A DNA stretch of 48,868 bases from Paraburkholderia saeva (lineage in GTDB: Bacteria; Pseudomonadota; Gammaproteobacteria; Burkholderiales; Burkholderiaceae), in NCBI RefSeq assembly GCF_907164555.1, contig NZ_CAJQZC010000018.1:1-48868 (forward strand), written 5' to 3'. Position numbers and translations under genes: made by a program. Of the stretch, positions 25,025 through 33,304 are shown piece by piece. The notes beneath the pieces were generated by a model, which ran no database searches, had not been told where the DNA came from, and worked only from the letters and a program-made list of their open reading frames with translations. Numbering within the stretch: position 1 is the stretch's first letter; each line of letters begins with the position of its first letter.

Positions 25025-28000
25025 TCAGCGAACCTTTGATTGCATGCCCATCTCGTGACAAAGCAATGTAGCGGCTGATGCATGTCGTGCGGCCAATATG
25101 TCGTTTCCGGCCATCCTTTGTAGCCGGGAAAGTCCATACAGGCACTGTGCTTTCAACGGACGCATTCCAACCTCCTGGGCGATTCTCAATGCAGTGCCAT
25201 AGTGGTTTGTGGCCTGTTCAATTCCGGAAGGTGTGCAATCGCCATCTGCGACAAGATCCCCCAACAGGCAGCAAGCCCAGGCCTCATTGCCACGCTCGCC
25301 GGAGGCTTGAGATGCCTGGATCGCGCTCTGCGTATATGTGAGCGCCTCGTCGTGGCGACCAGCGAGGTGGCACGCGCGACCGAAATATGTGAGTACCAGC
25401 GACTGGCCGAATACGAAGTTATTTGCGATCGCTTCGCGAACCGCCTCTTCGAGAAGAACGAGTGCCTCGTCGACCCGACCCAGCGATGCATAAGCAGCAC
25501 CAAGCGTGGAGGCTACACGAGAAACGTAGACGGGAAACTCGGCGCGCTTGCAGAGGGCAAGTGCCGGCTCAAGTACCTCGACGGCGATGTCGGGATTGCC
25601 TCGAATAACGTGCATTCGTCCTACACCGAGGCCAGCAAACACCAGTTCCTCGAGTCCATTCATCCCTCGCGCGATGTCGGTCGCTTCTTGTCCAAGGATT
25701 GAGGCCTCATCGAACCGGCCTAATTCCGCGAGACATAACACCAGCCAGATACGGCCGTTGACGCGCCCGATGGTTGGATAGTCCTCACGGCGTGGGTCGT
25801 GATCACCACCCGCAAGCAGGAGTTCCAGCGCATGTCGGGCATGTGCCACCGCGCGTTCAAAATCCCCACGGCCATACAGCGACCTTGCCAGCATCATATT
25901 GACCCGAAGCTTCCCATCGGGGTCGTTGCGCTGCTCCGCCAACCTCAGGGCGCGTTCACCTGTCTCGACGGCGCCTGCGAGATCGCCCAACGAACCGAGT
26001 GTGTACACCAGACTCGACAGGACGCGCGCGAGGCGTACCTCATCGCCGAGCCTTTCAGCAATATGTTCCGCTTCTTCAAGATTCGTGCGGGTTCGGTCCA
26101 GCTGTCCCAGTGGATAGAGCGAGTGGTGAAGGTCCCATCTGATGTCGATGGTTTCAGCGAGCGTACCGGCTGAGGACGGCAGGGCCGCGTGCGCGGTCAA
26201 GGCTTTCTCGAACAGAGCCGACGCCTCGCGATGCGCCGCGCGTCTTGCGGTACTGTGCCCGGCACGCCGCCACAGCCGGGCCGCTTTCTCCGTCCATCCG
26301 GCCTGAGCGCAATGCGCGGCAAGGAGCTCGGGCTGTTGCTCCACTACGTCTGGAAAACGGCTCTCGAGCACGGTCGCGGTGCGGGCATGTAACTGCTGTC
26401 GCCTGCTCCGCAGGAGAGAGCTGTAGGCCGCATCCTGCACCAGAGCGTGCTTGAAGGTGTACTCCGCATCCGGTGGCGTTCCACGTCGAAATACCAGCTC
26501 GGCACTCACGAGGTCATCCAGTGCGGCGTCGAGGCGGTCTCTCTGCATCGATGCGACCTCGCTGATCAGCTCATAAGAAAATTGTCGACCGATCGCAGCG
26601 CCGATTTGCGCAACATCCCGCGTCGAGGCCAGGCGATCGAGCCGGGCCATCAGCGAAGCGTGCAGCGTCGTCGGAATCGCCAGCGGCGGCAACGAACCAT
26701 CGAGGACATAGTGTCCATCCTGCTCGCGTAGCAAGCCGCTCTCCAGCACCGTCTTGGTGAGCTCTTCGACAAAGAGCGGAATGCCGTCCGTGTGGTCGAT
26801 GATCTGGTCTCTAACCTCACTCGGGAGCGCCTTGCCGCCCGTTACGCGCTCGATCATCTCCGCTCGTTGACGAGGGGGCAGACAGTTGAGCGTAAGCAGC
26901 GTCACCTGCGAGCGGCCGATCCATGGAGGTGTGAACTCCGGCCGGAAAGTAATGATCAGCAGCACAGGCAGCTCGACCAGACAATCGACGAGGCGGTCCA
27001 GCGCCTCCAGCGAGCTGGGGTCGGCCCAATGCGCATCTTCGAATACGATCAGCAGCGGCTGGCGCGTGGCCAGACCCTTGATCTGGGCGATCATTGCGCC
27101 AAGCGTTTTTTCCTTGAGCTTCTGCGGCGCGAGATCAAGCGTTGGGTACCGGCGCTCCGTCGCGATCGACAGCAGTGCTGCTAGCAGCGGTACATCCTGA
27201 CTCAGATTGTCCGCGGCCAACGCGAGCACCGCTTCGAGCTTGTCGAGGCGGTGGGCGGCAGTATCGTTGCGCCGCAAGCCGGCCGCACGCTCGAGCTGCG
27301 AAATGAATGGGTAGGAGGCGCTGTCCTCGTGGCGATGGACGCAGAAATACCGCAGTCGGGTGTGCGGCTCGGACTGGAGCCGCTCATCGAGGGCAGCGGT
27401 CAGACGCGATTTCCCGATTCCGGGTTCGCCCGAAAGCAGCACAACCTGGCCCTCACCGCCCTTCGCCCGCTGCCATCGGCGCAGCAACAACTCGACTTCT
27501 TCGTCGCGCCCGACGATCGGCATCAAACTGGCCGCGTGCAGCGCCTCAAAGCGACTTTCGACCCGACCGGGGCCGAGCACCTGCCAAACCTGCACTGCCT
27601 CACCGATGCCTTTCACAGTGGCGAGGCCCATGTCGCGATAGTCAAAGAGCCCACCCGTAAGCCGCTGCGTGCTCGCAGAAATGACGACTGCTCCAGCGTC
27701 GGCCAATGTCTGAAGCCGGGCAGCAAGGTTGGGCGTCTCGCCGACGACCCCGCGCTCCCGGGCTTCGCCTTCGCCCGTAAGATCACCGACTACCACGATC
27801 CCGGTCGCAATCCCGATCCGCACCCGCAAACTTGCGTTGATTCCGACATCAAGCCTGTCGATGCTTTCGACCAGCGTCAGCCCTGCACGTACGGCTCGCT
27901 CGGGGTCGTCCTCGTGCGCCCGGGGATAACCAAAATAGGCTAGCACGCCATCGCCCATGTACTTGGCAACGAAGCCACCTGCCCTGGTAATGACGTCTGC

Positions 28001-28348
28001 GCAACACCGGTGATAGGCACCGAGAATCTTCCGCATGTCTTCTGGATCGAGCTGCGCCGAGAGCGCGGTCGAGCCGACGAGATCACAGAACAGGATGGTA
28101 AGCTGCCGCCGGTCAGCGTCGTCGTGTGGTACGACCGCGGCTGCGACTGGAGGTATTGCAACCGCGCTGGCCTCAAGCTGGGCAATCGCGCGCAGCATCT
28201 TGCGGCGATGCCCAAGCAGAACGCCAAGGCCCTTGAGATCCTGATCCGTCAGATCGCAGAGGACAGCGTAATCAATACCGTTCTCGGCGAAGATCTGGGC
28301 ATACCCGGCCAAACCGAGCGATTCCAGCCACTCCGTAGCCGTGGACAT
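25025..28348 (-). CDS. SAM domain - class III cyclase - AAA ATPase - TPR signalling protein
   Basis: The 1107-residue protein combines four parts. Residues 1-65 are a SAM domain (WLESLGLAGYAQIFAENGIDY). About 75-250 are a class III adenylate/guanylate cyclase with metal-binding CDLVGST and the YMGDGVLAYFGY and GETPNLAARLQ segments. About 275-560 are an AAA-type ATPase with Walker A SGEPGIGKS. The rest, about 640-1090, are TPR repeats. This layout is a recurrent proteobacterial family of unknown input. AAGGGGA lies 6 bases before ATG 28348; an upstream ATG at 28426 would add an unlike 26 residues. It may make cAMP in response to a protein or ligand bound by the ATPase/TPR part. It is monocistronic. 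Confidence 0.88.
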   Translation of the reverse strand: MSTATEWLESLGLAGYAQIFAENGIDYAVLCDLTDQDLKGLGVLLGHRRKMLRAIAQLEASAVAIPPVAAAVVPHDDADRRQLTILFCDLVGSTALSAQLDPEDMRKILGAYHRCCADVITRAGGFVAKYMGDGVLAYFGYPRAHEDDPERAVRAGLTLVESIDRLDVGINASLRVRIGIATGIVVVGDLTGEGEARERGVVGETPNLAARLQTLADAGAVVISASTQRLTGGLFDYRDMGLATVKGIGEAVQVWQVLGPGRVESRFEALHAASLMPIVGRDEEVELLLRRWQRAKGGEGQVVLLSGEPGIGKSRLTAALDERLQSEPHTRLRYFCVHRHEDSASYPFISQLERAAGLRRNDTAAHRLDKLEAVLALAADNLSQDVPLLAALLSIATERRYPTLDLAPQKLKEKTLGAMIAQIKGLATRQPLLIVFEDAHWADPSSLEALDRLVDCLVELPVLLIITFRPEFTPPWIGRSQVTLLTLNCLPPRQRAEMIERVTGGKALPSEVRDQIIDHTDGIPLFVEELTKTVLESGLLREQDGHYVLDGSLPPLAIPTTLHASLMARLDRLASTRDVAQIGAAIGRQFSYELISEVASMQRDRLDAALDDLVSAELVFRRGTPPDAEYTFKHALVQDAAYSSLLRSRRQQLHARTATVLESRFPDVVEQQPELLAAHCAQAGWTEKAARLWRRAGHSTARRAAHREASALFEKALTAHAALPSSAGTLAETIDIRWDLHHSLYPLGQLDRTRTNLEEAEHIAERLGDEVRLARVLSSLVYTLGSLGDLAGAVETGERALRLAEQRNDPDGKLRVNMMLARSLYGRGDFERAVAHARHALELLLAGGDHDPRREDYPTIGRVNGRIWLVLCLAELGRFDEASILGQEATDIARGMNGLEELVFAGLGVGRMHVIRGNPDIAVEVLEPALALCKRAEFPVYVSRVASTLGAAYASLGRVDEALVLLEEAVREAIANNFVFGQSLVLTYFGRACHLAGRHDEALTYTQSAIQASQASGERGNEAWACCLLGDLVADGDCTPSGIEQATNHYGTALRIAQEVGMRPLKAQCLYGLSRLQRMAGNDILAARHASAATLLCHEMGMQSKVR

Positions 28349-28584
28349 GGCTTTCCCCTTGGGGATTGCGCCAGTGCAAATTGTACTCCTCGTGCGTGGC
28401 GAAACCGGCCGCGGCACGCTCGTCAAGGCGATGCTCCCGACTGCGTAGTGTTGTGTGGTTCACAACGGCAATTCCTGTCAATCCACGGCCAGATACCGTC
28501 GACATGCGTACTTGCATGCTTTTCGAAACACAGTGTCGCCGGAGCGATACAAGTGATTTTCGACTGCGGGTTTATAGTGTGTCT

Positions 28585-28643
28585 GTCTCCTCCATGTCTC
28601 CTCCTGATGTGGATTCAGCCCGCCCATCGTGGCGGGCTTTTTG
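28585..28643 (+). ncRNA. Predicted 58-60 nt small RNA with duplicated anti-Shine-Dalgarno motif
   Basis: TATAGT at 28573-28578 matches the -10 consensus at five of six positions and would start transcription near 28585; the -35 is weak. From there the exact 9-mer GTCTCCTCC occurs at 28585-28593 and again at 28596-28604. UCUCCUCC is complementary to the GGAGGAGA type of ribosome-binding site. The transcript would end at a strong intrinsic terminator (28617-28643). A 5' C/U-rich seed followed by a terminator hairpin is the usual architecture of Hfq-dependent anti-Shine-Dalgarno small RNAs. No ORF explains the terminator. Not matched to a known RNA. Confidence 0.5.
28617..28643 (+). terminator. 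Intrinsic terminator on the plus strand
   Basis: AGCCCGCC (28617-28624), loop CATCGT, GGCGGGCT (28631-28638) form a perfect 8-bp stem, and a run of five Ts begins at 28638. On the minus strand there is no T-run after the stem, so it terminates rightward transcription, for which no protein gene exists. Confidence 0.85.
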
Positions 28644-28761
28644 TTGCCTGTAGCGGTGGCAACTTTCTGGCCGCGCAGCCGGGCTGCGGTTGGCCGGGCT
28701 TCGACGCCTCCCCCTGAACCCCATCCTTTGACTGCCTGAGCAATCTGGCGGCGCGTGTCGC

Positions 28762-31212
28762 CTATTGCTGCGGCAACGCATAGGCAATTACATAGTCGCC
28801 GAGCTTTGTGCCGAAAGAGCCATGACCGCCCGCCGCGATCACGACGTACTGACGGCCGTTGACCGAATAGCTCATAGGCGTCGCCTGACCGCCTGCGGGA
28901 AGGCGGGCCTGCCAGACCTGCTTGCCGTTGTTCACGTCGAACGCGCGAATGTAGTTGTCCGCCGTTGCGCCGATGAACACGACACCGCCCGCAGTGACGA
29001 TCGGCCCACCCAGCATTGGCATGCCCATCCTGAACGGCAGCGGAACCGGCGAACTGTCGCGCACGGTGCCGATGCGCTTCTTCCACACAATCTCATTTGT
29101 CCCGAGATCGATCGCAGAGATGTAGCCCCATGCCGGTTGCTTGCACGGCAAGCCGATCGGCGACAGGAACGGATTGATCGTCACGCCATACGGCACGCCG
29201 TACTGCGGCTGGATGCCGGATTCCGTGCCGCTGCCCTTCGCGCCCGGCTCCGGCTCCATCGGGTTGCCCGGGCCGCGCGGAATCAGACGCGAGACGAACG
29301 GCAGCGCGATCGGATTCGCAACGGCGATCTGGCGATCGGTGTCGACGGCAATACCGCCCCACTCGAACATGCCCAGGTTGCCCGGGAACACGAGTGTGCC
29401 CTGCAACGACGGCGGCGTGAATGTGCCTTCGTAACGCAGACTGTGGAACATCACGCGGCACACGAGCTGGTCGTACATCGTCGCGCCCCACATGTCGGCG
29501 TCGGTCAGATTCTTCGACGGACGATAGGTGAGCGCCGAGAACGGCTGCGTCGGCGCAACGTGGTCGCCGGGCGCGGCGCCTTGCGGCACGGGCGTTTCGG
29601 GCGCAGGCACAACGGGCACACCGGTGCGGCGATCGAGCACGAACAGGTTGCCGGTCTTGGCCGGCGCGTACACGACCGGCACGGTCTTGCCGTCCTTGCC
29701 GGCGATGTCGGCGAGCGTGGGTTGCGACGGCTGGTCCATGTCCCACAGATCGTGGTGCGCCGTCTGGTAGAACCACGCGAGCTTGCCGTTCGAGACGTGC
29801 AGTGCGAGCAGGCCGCTCGCGTATTGCTCCTGCTCCGGCGTGCGCTCGCCGCCCCAGATGTCCGGCGTCGTCACACCCATCGGCAGATAGACGATGTCGA
29901 GCTTCGCGTCGTAGGCCGCGGGCGCCCACGAGTTGGGCGAATTCCAGGTGTAATGCTCGCCCGGTCCCGGGATGTGATTCGGGTCCTTCGCGCCTGGATC
30001 GAACGCCCACAGCAATTCGCCCGTGCGCACGTCGAAGCCGCGGATGACACCCGACGGCTCGCGGTTCGAAAAGTTGTCCTCGACCGAACCCGCCACGACA
30101 ATCACCTTGCTGGTGACGATCGATGGCGAGGTGGGCTCGTACATGCCCGGCGTCGTGACGGGCTGGGCGTGCTGAAGGTCGAGGTCGCCGTTGTTGCCGA
30201 AGCCCGCGCAACGTTGGCCCGTCAGCGCGTCGAGCGCGTACAGGTGGCCGTCGTTGACCGGCAGGTAGATGCGGCGCATACAGGCCGTTGCGGTTGCGGT
30301 TGCGGTTGCGGTTGCGGCTGCGGCGCTCGAGGCGTCAGCGGCTGGGGTGGCATCGCTCGCCGGCGCCGGCGCAGTAGCAGCCGCCGCATCACTGGCCGAA
30401 AGATCGACATACGACACGCCGCGGCACGTCACGTGCTGGAATGACGGATCGGCCTTCAGTTCCGGGTCGAACTTCCACTTGAGCGTGCCCGTCTTCGCGT
30501 CGAGCGCGAACAGGATCTGGTGCGGCGAGCACAGGTAAAGCAGGTCGCCGATCTTGATCGGCGTGACTTCATTGGTAATCTCGAGCGGATCGTTGGGGCC
30601 CTTCAGGTCCCCCGTGCGAAAGGTCCACGCCACCTGGAGATCCTTCACGTTCTCAGGCGTGATCTGCTGCAGCGGCGAATAGCGCGTGCCCTCCTGGGTG
30701 CGCCCATACGCGGGCCAGTCGGCGGCGTCGATGTTGCCTTGAGCACCGCTCGCGGACACGGCGGTGCTCAGTGTGCCGTTGACCTGCTGCGGATCGTTGA
30801 GGCCCGCATACGCGAGCACACCCGCCCACACGACGAGCGCCGCGACGAGCGACGCGACACCCAGCCTGCGCTCGCCCACGAGCCGCCTGCTCATCAGCAG
30901 CGCCAGCCACAGGCCGAAGATCACGAGCACACCGGCGCGCGGCGCGAGCGCCCAGAAGTCAGGACCCGATTCGAGCAGCGCCCAGATCGCCGTACCGAGA
31001 AGCACGATCGCATACAGCACGAGCGCGGCCGGACTGCGCCGCCAGAGCAGCCACGCCACGCCCAGCAGCACCACGCCTGTGACGACGTAGTATGCCGAGC
31101 CGCCGAGCGCGAGCAGCCATGCGCCACCGATCAGCAGATAGAGCGCGGTCAGCACCGTGAAGAGCAATGTGACGACGCCAATCGCGCCGGGTGAATTCGA
31201 TTGCCTGGTCAT
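28762..31212 (-). CDS. gcd: Membrane-bound PQQ-dependent glucose dehydrogenase
   Basis: The 816-residue protein starts with about five transmembrane helices (residues 10-140), then an eight-bladed PQQ quinoprotein propeller. Family segments include DWPAYGRTQEGTRYSPLQQITPENV, HVTCRGVSY, RRIYLPVNDGHLYALDA, TSPSIV, GVTTPDIWGGERTPEQEQYASGLLALHV, WDMDQPSQPTL and the end GSFGTKLGDYVIAYALPQ. It oxidises glucose to gluconolactone in the periplasm and passes electrons to ubiquinone. Odd is an insertion of about 40 low-complexity Ala/Thr/Ser/Pro residues between HVTCRGVSYVDLSAS and MRRIYLPV, encoded partly by a hexanucleotide repeat. The start at 31212 has only a weak ribosome-binding site. Confidence 0.93.
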   Translation of the reverse strand: MTRQSNSPGAIGVVTLLFTVLTALYLLIGGAWLLALGGSAYYVVTGVVLLGVAWLLWRRSPAALVLYAIVLLGTAIWALLESGPDFWALAPRAGVLVIFGLWLALLMSRRLVGERRLGVASLVAALVVWAGVLAYAGLNDPQQVNGTLSTAVSASGAQGNIDAADWPAYGRTQEGTRYSPLQQITPENVKDLQVAWTFRTGDLKGPNDPLEITNEVTPIKIGDLLYLCSPHQILFALDAKTGTLKWKFDPELKADPSFQHVTCRGVSYVDLSASDAAAATAPAPASDATPAADASSAAAATATATATATACMRRIYLPVNDGHLYALDALTGQRCAGFGNNGDLDLQHAQPVTTPGMYEPTSPSIVTSKVIVVAGSVEDNFSNREPSGVIRGFDVRTGELLWAFDPGAKDPNHIPGPGEHYTWNSPNSWAPAAYDAKLDIVYLPMGVTTPDIWGGERTPEQEQYASGLLALHVSNGKLAWFYQTAHHDLWDMDQPSQPTLADIAGKDGKTVPVVYAPAKTGNLFVLDRRTGVPVVPAPETPVPQGAAPGDHVAPTQPFSALTYRPSKNLTDADMWGATMYDQLVCRVMFHSLRYEGTFTPPSLQGTLVFPGNLGMFEWGGIAVDTDRQIAVANPIALPFVSRLIPRGPGNPMEPEPGAKGSGTESGIQPQYGVPYGVTINPFLSPIGLPCKQPAWGYISAIDLGTNEIVWKKRIGTVRDSSPVPLPFRMGMPMLGGPIVTAGGVVFIGATADNYIRAFDVNNGKQVWQARLPAGGQATPMSYSVNGRQYVVIAAGGHGSFGTKLGDYVIAYALPQQ
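30285..30320. repeat. In-frame hexanucleotide microsatellite within gcd
   Basis: CGGTTG is repeated four times perfectly (30291-30314), flanked by CCGTTG and CGGCTG variants, giving six units. In the coding strand it encodes alternating Ala-Thr. Gains or losses of one unit would add or remove two residues without shifting the frame. Confidence 0.9.
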
Positions 31213-31644
31213 GATGTTTTCAACCCTCTTGAGTGGGTGTCGACTGCCAGCAGTAACAACGCCGAATTCACACGCCGAAGCACAGCAAAAACATGTCAGA
31301 ACGTGTGCGTCACCCCGACGTACACGCCGGTTTGCGATTCGCCCGCCATCGGGCTCGTCGGCGAGGACGAATCGCGCGGCGTCGCGAATACTGAGAACGT
31401 ACCACTTTCGCTGTTATTCAAACGCATTGTCGCGACCGGCGTGCGAGAACCGGAAGCGCGCAACCACCCGCGAAGAAAGTTTATATCTGGTTTATTGAAA
31501 CGCAAATGTTAGAAAATCAACTTGCTGCGTCGTCACCCACGCCTTTCCCGGAACGTCGGCAGCTTCCCCCTGCCTGCCGTCGTCGGTGCCGCGCGCCAGA
31601 AGGCTGTCCGCTCTGTGGCGATCTCGGGACATTGACCGCCCCTC
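31213..31644. other. 432-base region with a probable porin remnant
   Basis: Between gcd (leftward) and the LysR gene (leftward). Part of it, about 31296-31395, reads as a porin C-terminus and is listed separately. The remainder, about 31400-31644, shows no gene, terminator or repeat that I can recognise. Confidence 0.35.
31296..31395 (-). pseudogene. Probable remnant of a Gram-negative porin C-terminus
   Basis: On the minus strand a frame ending at TGA 31296-31298 reads ...SSPTSPMAGESQTGVYVGVTHTF. An aromatic-terminated strand of the type VGxxHxF is the outer-membrane-protein C-terminal signature of Burkholderia porins. Upstream in the same frame the sequence is no longer porin-like, so only the last 25-30 residues survive. 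The match is short, and a chance resemblance is possible. Confidence 0.4.
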
Positions 31645-32493
31645 TCAACCCCTCAATTCCGCCAGGATCTGTTCAGCGAGAAAATCACACGGCGGTCGCC
31701 CGGACCGGGCACTGCGGGCAAGAATAACTTCGAGTTCGCTCAGTGCCGGCAACCCCTCATTCTGCGCTAGCTGAACGAGGTGCCCCGGCACGCTGCATTT
31801 TGCGAGGGGCGCTATCGCGAGCCCCGCTTCGACCATGCTGATAAGGCCCAGCAAACTCGGACTTTCGTAGGACATCCGGTATTTGATATTTTCCCGCTGC
31901 AGTGCGCTGATGGCATGGGCACGCGCGGTACTGCCGTCTGCGAACACGGCGATTGGGAGCGGGCGCTCCTGCCACACGCTTCTTGTGGGTGAACCGGCCC
32001 ATACCATGGGCTCGAACCGGATGAATTCGCCCGCAATGCCCTTTGTTTTCGTCATGCAGGCCAGGTCGAGCGTGTTGTCCTTGAGCAATGGCGCGAGCGC
32101 ACTGCTGGGCAGCCCGATAACCCGGATTTCGACACGCGGATGAGCAACCGCGAACTTTCCCAGAACACGTGGCAGCAGCGACGACGCGTAGTCGTCAGGA
32201 ACGCCGATGGTTACGCGACCCTTCATCTCCGGGCGAACGACCGAAGCCCACGCCTCCTCCCGCATCGCAAGCATCCGGCGGCCATAGTCGAGAAGCGTCT
32301 TGCCCTCCGTGGTAATCGCCACGTTACGGGTGCTTCGCACGAAGAGCGGTTTTTCCAGCGCGTCTTCAAGCGCCTTGATCTGCATGCTCACCGCGGACGG
32401 CGAGCGATGCACGAACTCCGCGCCCCGAACAAACGATCCTGTATCGGCGACCGCAACCACCATCTCAAGCACGTCCAGATCGAGCTTTTTCAC
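31645..32493 (-). CDS. LysR-family regulator (ArgP/exporter-regulator type)
   Basis: The 282-residue protein has an N-terminal winged helix (DVLEMVVAVADTGSFVRGAEFVHRSPSAVSMQIKALEDALE) and a C-terminal periplasmic-binding-like domain starting near GRVTIGVPDDYASSLLP. The start is GTG at 32493. It is divergent from a LysE/RhtB exporter (103 bases apart), the usual arrangement for an exporter and its own regulator. It likely senses the exported amino acid or analogue. Confidence 0.92.
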   Translation of the reverse strand: MKKLDLDVLEMVVAVADTGSFVRGAEFVHRSPSAVSMQIKALEDALEKPLFVRSTRNVAITTEGKTLLDYGRRMLAMREEAWASVVRPEMKGRVTIGVPDDYASSLLPRVLGKFAVAHPRVEIRVIGLPSSALAPLLKDNTLDLACMTKTKGIAGEFIRFEPMVWAGSPTRSVWQERPLPIAVFADGSTARAHAISALQRENIKYRMSYESPSLLGLISMVEAGLAIAPLAKCSVPGHLVQLAQNEGLPALSELEVILARSARSGRPPCDFLAEQILAELRG

Positions 32494-32498
32494 TTTGA

Positions 32499-32511
32499 TC
32501 AGAAAATCTGA
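32499..32511. promoter_or_regulatory. LysR-type T-N11-A dyad in the LysR/LysE gap
   Basis: TCAGA-AAA-TCTGA is a perfect dyad with a T-N11-A frame, the classic LysR-type binding site, only 6 bases from the LysR start codon. The gap also contains TATG and AT-rich segments that could serve both promoters. A site overlapping the regulator's own translation start is consistent with autoregulation. Confidence 0.5.
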
Positions 32512-32596
32512 GTAATATGTTCAGTTTAATGCGTTTTACTAGTGTATGCATCGAATCGATACTACGACTGAAAACCATCTGGGAGAGCGCGCGAAA

Positions 32597-33244
32597 ATGC
32601 ACGGTACGGTTTCGATTTACGGATTTCTGGCGGTCGGCGGAATGCTTGCCGTGACCCCGGGCCCGAACATGATTTACGTGATGTCACGCTCGATTACGCA
32701 GGGACCCGCGGCCGGGCTGATATCGCTTGCCGGCGTCATGCTCGGATACCTCTTCTATATGTTCGGTGCGGCGTTCGGCATCACGGCGTTTTTCATGACC
32801 GTGCCCTATGCCGGCAGCGTTCTCGGCACAGTGGGCGCCGCGTATCTGTTCTATCTGGCGTGGCAGGCCGTGAAGCCCGGCGGCCGTTCTCCGCTGGAGG
32901 TTCGCAATCTGCCTCGTGAACAGCCTCGCCGGCTCTTCGCGATGGGTGCCACGACCAGCCTGCTGAATCCCAAGCTCGCGATGATCTTTCTTTCGCTGCT
33001 CCCGCAATTCATCGACTACCAGGGCGGCAGCGTGCTCAGACAATCGCTCGTGCTCGGTTCTTCGCTGATTGTCGCGTTCGCATCGGTCAACGCTTTTGTG
33101 GCGGTCTGCTCTGGCAGCATGGCGAAGTTCCTCTCAAGCCGCCCGGGACTCCTGCTCGCGCAACGCTGGATGATGGGCGTTGTTCTCGCGGCCCTCGGCG
33201 CGCACATGACCCTCGATGCATTGAAACTGGCAAGCATCGCCTGA
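32597..33244 (+). CDS. LysE/RhtB-family amino-acid exporter
   Basis: The 215-residue inner-membrane protein has about six helices and the family signature GFLAVGGMLAVTPGPNMIYVMSRSITQG, plus GYLFYMFGAAFGI and TSLLNPKLAMIFLSLLPQFID. It exports a basic or neutral amino acid or a related metabolite. The ATG at 32597 is preferred over 32546, which lacks a ribosome-binding site. It is divergent from its probable LysR regulator. Confidence 0.92.
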   Translation: MHGTVSIYGFLAVGGMLAVTPGPNMIYVMSRSITQGPAAGLISLAGVMLGYLFYMFGAAFGITAFFMTVPYAGSVLGTVGAAYLFYLAWQAVKPGGRSPLEVRNLPREQPRRLFAMGATTSLLNPKLAMIFLSLLPQFIDYQGGSVLRQSLVLGSSLIVAFASVNAFVAVCSGSMAKFLSSRPGLLLAQRWMMGVVLAALGAHMTLDALKLASIA

Positions 33245-33304
33245 TCGTTTCTCTCAGGTCAGGTGCGGCGCTGCTTAAGACTCACCGACACGTCATGCTG
33301 CATG

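Larger units (their letters stand above)
28349..28761. other. 413-base region holding a predicted small RNA
   Basis: It lies between the divergent start of the cyclase gene and the 3' end of the glucose dehydrogenase gene. There is no protein gene on the plus strand, yet a textbook intrinsic terminator is present on that strand at 28617-28643, with a TATAGT hexamer at 28573-28578. This is described as a separate small-RNA feature. The part from 28643 to 28761 contains a GC-rich dyad (about 28670-28690) with no T-run. Confidence 0.45.

Noticed and set aside
28765..30444. 559-residue plus-strand ORF opposite gcd
   Set aside because: Antisense shadow of gcd, Arg-rich, no recognisable domain.
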